A stretch of DNA of 64,000 bases. It comes from Sipunculus nudus (Eukaryota; Annelida; Sipuncula; Golfingiida; Sipunculidae). The notes below the pieces were generated by a model that worked only from the letters and a program-made list of their open reading frames with translations, was not told where the DNA came from and did not search any database. The DNA is taken from NCBI GenBank assembly GCA_026874595.1, contig CM049315.1:13766664-13830663 (forward strand). The letters run 5' to 3'. Position numbers and translations under genes: made by a program. Below are positions 61,903 to 64,000 of this stretch, in pieces (within the stretch, counting starts at the first letter, position 1; every line of letters starts with the position of its first letter).

Positions 61903-64000
61903 TAAAATTTTAATGATATTAACAGTATTAGTAGAAGTAGAAGTAGAAGTAGAAGTAGTAATAGTACAGTGGTAGAAGTAATTTAAATGACAAAAATATT
62001 CAGTTTATTCATGTCTGTCGTTCTGTTCGAAATGTCTCTTTTCGCTTTCTTCCTGGCTGAATACCTTCCTCACTCATCTCCTGTGTCCTCCTTCCACTGC
62101 AGCCCTCTTCGCCCTAATTGTTCCCTTTTCTTTTACTGATTTCCGTTTTCTCTCTTCTGTTCTTCCCGTCTGTGTCATTTCCCTGCATTAATTCTGTGTC
62201 TGCTCCTTTGATGCCCTTCCTCCCTTCCTCTCCTGTCCTCTTCTGTCCCCCCCCCCCACTGTCCTCTCCTCTCCTGTCTTCTCCTGTCCTGTCCTGTCCT
62301 GTCCTCTCCTCTCCTGTCCTCTCGTGTTCTCTCCTTTCTTGTCTTGTCCTCTCCTCTCCTGACATGTCCTCTCCTCCCCTGTCCTCTTCACTCCTCTCCT
62401 GTCCTGTCCTGTCCTGTCCTTTCCTGTCCTGTCCTCTCCTCTCCTTTGCTGACCCGTCCTCTCCTCCCCTGTCCTCTTCACTCCTCTCCTGTTCTGTCCT
62501 TTCCTGTCCTGTCCTTTCCTCTCCTGTGCTTACCTGTCCTCTCCTCCCCTGTCCTCTTCACTCCTCTCCTGTTCTGTCCTTTCCTGTCCTGTCCTCTCCT
62601 CTCCTGTGCTTACCTGTCCTCTCCTCCCCTGTCCTCTTCACTCCTCTCCTGTTCTGTTCTTTCCTGTCCTGTCCTCTCCTCTCTGTCCTGTCCTCTGCCC
62701 TCCTCTCCTCTCCTGTCTTGTCCTCTCCTCTCCTTTCCTAAACTGTCCTGTCCTCTCCTGTCTCTCCTGTCTTCTCCCATCCTCTCAGAATAAATTATAC
62801 TGGTGTTATTTGGTTTTGCTTTGTCCTAAAAGGAAACATCACACGGTCCTGTGTGACAGACTCCGGCTCACCGACCGGCGGGAAGTGGGAGGAGCCGAAT
62901 GTCGAGCAGTGCACGACGGATGAATTTGGGAATATATTTGATAAGGTAACACAAATACAGACCCCTTACTTCCGGATATTGTACATATCAGACATATTTA
63001 CTCGAGACATTTTTGTCAATCACGTCAAGTTAAACCATTGAATTGATTAGTCTACGACTCCATACATATGCTTTCAATTGGTAAACCTGATAATACATTC
63101 TGCCATTAAAGTGCAGATAACTATTTTTTATTTCTTTGGCGCCTGATTTGGTATCTCGCGTGCAGGTATAAATATAATTATATCGTTGATTCTTCGAATT
63201 ATCTATTCTCCTAATTTTGAAAATATCGTTTTGATTTAAATTAAAAATACTAAATTTATACTCACCTCACAAATTTAATATGTTCTTTGTATTTATTGCG
63301 TCCGTATTCATGTGCGTGTGATTTACGACAAACGCTTTGTGAGAAAATTAAGAACTGGATATACAAAACGTGTAATCCTGACTGCCCTTATTTCAAATTC
63401 AATACGAAACTATAATAACATAAAAAAATAACATAATTAACGCTATTTTAGACTGTGAGTTTATCCATTCAGACTGATACCTGCACAAATATTAATGAAA
63501 TGTACATGAGAAATGGTAAAACCTTTCAGTGAACCGTGACTTGTAAAACATAGGGGCTTTTATGAATATGAAAACTTGAATATTACCAATGATCGATGTT
63601 CCACTATTTATGCATGCGACTGAAACTACTGTAAGCTTTGCTAAATGAATAAGAAAGATAAAGACAAACAATGACTTACTCAGTTAGATTGGCCTTTAGT
63701 TAATGTAAAACGTTCTCTTTATTGGCAATAGAATCTATGAGAGTTGCTAGAAATCCTGGGATAACCTGAAGAAAATGATTTACGGTATGGTACCGTATGG
63801 TACGGGTCTATTCCCATCATGCTTTGTTTTCCTTTACGTGTTTAGGTGAGTAGTTGGGCGGACGGCCGGAGTATATCAGTGGGCAGCCTGCTGAAGATGA
63901 ACGCTAGGATCATCAACATCACACACGAGTCAGCCCTCCACGCAGCCCTGTACCCATCTGACATCACAGCCGCTACTGACTCCGTCCGTATCCTAGCAAC
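53856..64000 (+). CDS. Adhesion G-protein-coupled receptor, 5' part (signal peptide, HormR, start of GAIN); runs off the window
   Basis: Gene model joining 53856-53937, 55864-55974, 62833-62945 and 63846-64000, about 153 residues before the right edge. Seen: a Met start, a hydrophobic signal peptide (residues 1-27), then a HormR domain at about 29-92 with four cysteines (C30, C57, C71, C91), the W in VFW and the typical KWEEPN-x3-C ending. From about 100 on comes a helical stretch with LYPSDI, as expected where HormR passes into the GAIN autoproteolysis domain. Three N-glycosylation sequons (NKT, NIT, NIT) fit an extracellular chain. All introns are GT-AG with compatible phases (1, 1, 0). Known: HormR followed by GAIN, GPS and seven helices defines many adhesion GPCRs (latrophilin, CELSR and others). 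Inference: a surface receptor; GPS and 7TM exons should lie to the right. The subfamily cannot be named. A secretin-class receptor is less likely because a GAIN-like region follows HormR. Confidence 0.8.
53938..55863 (+). other. Intron 2 of the receptor gene (1.9 kb)
   Basis: Opens gtacgt and closes with ttaattttgtaccacag. It is AT-rich without a clear repeat. An acceptor-like site (tttattacag, about 55620-55629) is followed by about 140 nt of less AT-rich, open sequence with no good donor. This could be an alternative terminal exon but is not supported further. Confidence 0.6.
55864..55974 (+). CDS. Exon 3: first half of the HormR domain
   Basis: A 111 nt exon with phase 1 on both sides, between ...taccacag and the donor gtgagt. 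It encodes residues 28-64 and begins AYCPEDQDTVPG. It carries C30, the tryptophan of the VFW motif, the sequon NKT and the ATTAVRPC motif, with C57, that matches the G-x2-A-x2-PCP core of HormR domains in adhesion GPCRs. It ends PGPGIK plus one base of a glycine codon completed by exon 4. Confidence 0.85.
55990..57125 (+). repeat. TGACCT-family repeat block C with two perfect ERE palindromes
   Basis: Opens with the family head (AAGTCGTCTGAGC, TTTGTCCGTCGTCC, GTTAACAGGGC), followed by 4-5 diverged units of roughly 150-200 bp, each with AGGGAGGTCCT and a GTCAC-GTGACC segment. AGGTCACTGTGACCT occurs exactly at 56142-56156 and 56918-56932; AGGTCATGATGACCA at 56780-56794 and other weaker matches occur between. 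All lie in intron 3 of the receptor gene. Confidence 0.78.
57995..59895 (+). repeat. TGACCT-family repeat block D with 345 bp tandem units
   Basis: Begins TTTTTAGCTGAGCTGACTG, GTCCGTCGTCCCGTCC and AACAGGGCACAAAT, and closes with TCAGCTGAGCGTCATGACC at about 59869. The phrase acagggcacaaat (or a close variant) starts near 58090, 58431, 58637, 58980, 59325 and 59672, so one unit (58431-58637) is shortened and the later ones have a 343-347 bp period. The units at 58.64-59.64 kb are nearly identical and therefore recent duplications. Each carries a poly-C run of variable length. A DR1 motif follows just outside at 59984-59996. Confidence 0.8.
61866..61965 (+). repeat. (TAA)n and degenerate AGTAGA simple repeats
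   Basis: About 12 TAA units at 61866-61901 are followed after a short gap by AGAAGTAGAAGTAG-type repeats at about 61930-61965. They lie within intron 3. Confidence 0.85.
62106..62786 (+). repeat. Polypyrimidine TCCTG/TCCTC pentamer array with 80-90 bp higher-order repeat
   Basis: An almost pure C/T run on the plus strand built from 5 bp units TCCTG and TCCTC. The phrase gtcctcttca recurs at 62381, 62471, 62551 and 62631, giving a higher-order period of 90, 80 and 80 bp. It lies in intron 3, ending 46 bp before exon 4. Long open frames on both strands across it are by-products of low complexity. Mirror-type polypurine/polypyrimidine tracts can form triplex DNA. Confidence 0.9.
62833..62945 (+). 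CDS. Exon 4: second half of the HormR domain
   Basis: A 113 nt exon between tttgtcctaaaag and the donor AAG|gtaaca. The first two bases complete glycine 65. It encodes residues 66-102: sequon NIT, C71, a glycine-rich turn, KWEEPNVEQC with C91, then a linker ending FGNIFDK. The pattern R-x-C, W-x3-P-N, C is the standard C-terminal half of an adhesion-GPCR HormR domain. The exon ends in phase 0. Local GC is well above that of the flanking introns. Confidence 0.87.
62946..63845 (+). other. Intron 4 of the receptor gene (0.9 kb)
   Basis: Opens gtaaca, closes tttccttttacgtgtttag. Unique AT-rich sequence. A short repeated word (gtatggtaccgtatggtacg) lies near 63785. No exon or repeat element is visible inside. 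Confidence 0.75.
63846..64000 (+). CDS. Exon 5 (partial): start of the GAIN region
   Basis: Acceptor tttacgtgtttag|GTGAGT. It stays open to the right edge: 51 codons plus two bases, residues 103-153. It begins VSSWADGRSISVG and contains a third sequon (NIT) and HAALYPSDITAATDS. This helix-rich stretch, directly after HormR, resembles the start of the GAIN A subdomain, where adhesion GPCRs often have a D-[IV] motif followed by a leucine-rich helix. The assignment is by position and general pattern. The exon continues past the window. Confidence 0.72.
   Translation, partial: MSSWADGRSISVGSLLKMNARIINITHESALHAALYPSDITAATDSVRILA

Larger units (their letters stand above)
55975..62832 (+). other. 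Intron 3 of the receptor gene (6.9 kb, repeat-rich)
   Basis: Splits the HormR domain at a glycine codon (phase 1). In order it holds TGACCT-rich repeat block C (55.99-57.12 kb), about 0.9 kb of AT-rich sequence, repeat block D with a 345 bp tandem array (57.99-59.89 kb), 60.2-61.7 kb of mostly unique AT-rich sequence, (TAA)n and AGTAGA repeats (61.86-61.97 kb) and a polypyrimidine pentamer array (62.1-62.79 kb). The acceptor is ttttgctttgtcctaaaag. All open frames in it arise from repeats. Confidence 0.8.

Noticed and set aside
62114-62793. Long serine/proline/leucine-rich and arginine/glutamate/glycine-rich open frames on both strands
   Set aside because: Produced by the TCCTG/TCCTC pentamer array; low-complexity product on either strand, inside an intron.

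Overview
This is a 64 kb piece of metazoan nuclear DNA. It is intron-rich, AT-rich between genes and full of microsatellites, minisatellites, SINE, LINE and MITE-type repeats. The repeat style, especially the dispersed units that begin TAGCTCAGCTGACTG, run through GTCCGTCGTCC and TTAACAGGGCACAAAT and carry many TGACCT half-sites, recalls mollusc (probably bivalve) genomes. That placement is from memory and is an inference; no search was run.

Layout. From 1 to about 50.3 kb I find no convincing host protein-coding gene. This stretch holds (TA)n, (GA)n and (TAA)n tracts, two copies of a tRNA-derived SINE (2.6-3.0 and 43.2-43.6 kb), a third tRNA-like SINE head (37.5 kb), a 1.8 kb non-autonomous DNA transposon with long terminal inverted repeats and a 6 bp target-site duplication (8444-10260), and a diverged duplication carrying paired CRE and octamer sites (13.8-14.8 kb). 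It also holds 30 bp and 45 bp minisatellites (24.4-25.7 kb), a decayed minus-strand LINE with endonuclease and reverse transcriptase (26.57-30.55 kb), blocks of a TGACCT-rich repeat (31.1-32.6 and 45.8-49.8 kb) and a truncated plus-strand LINE nested inside one of those blocks (46.1-47.85 kb). Several more GC-rich stretches with homeodomain, TCF/LEF-like and E-box-like motifs are possible enhancers, but nothing here tests that.

The one supported host gene lies on the plus strand from about 50.37 kb to the right edge and runs off the window. It has a CpG-rich promoter with ETS and YY1 motifs, an untranslated first exon, a second exon holding the start codon and a signal peptide, two exons that together encode a hormone-receptor (HormR/HRM) domain, and the start of a GAIN-type region. 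Splice sites and reading-frame phases join cleanly from exon 2 to exon 5. I read it as the N-terminus of an adhesion G-protein-coupled receptor with almost no extra ectodomain before HormR. Its third intron (6.9 kb) is packed with repeats, including two perfect estrogen-response-element palindromes, a 345 bp tandem array and a 0.65 kb polypyrimidine pentamer array that ends 46 bp before the next exon.

No prokaryotic operon, CRISPR array or clearly new system is visible. The most interesting points are the receptor gene with an overlapping upstream ORF, the nuclear-receptor sites spread by repeats, the inverted-repeat transposon and the nested LINE insertion.
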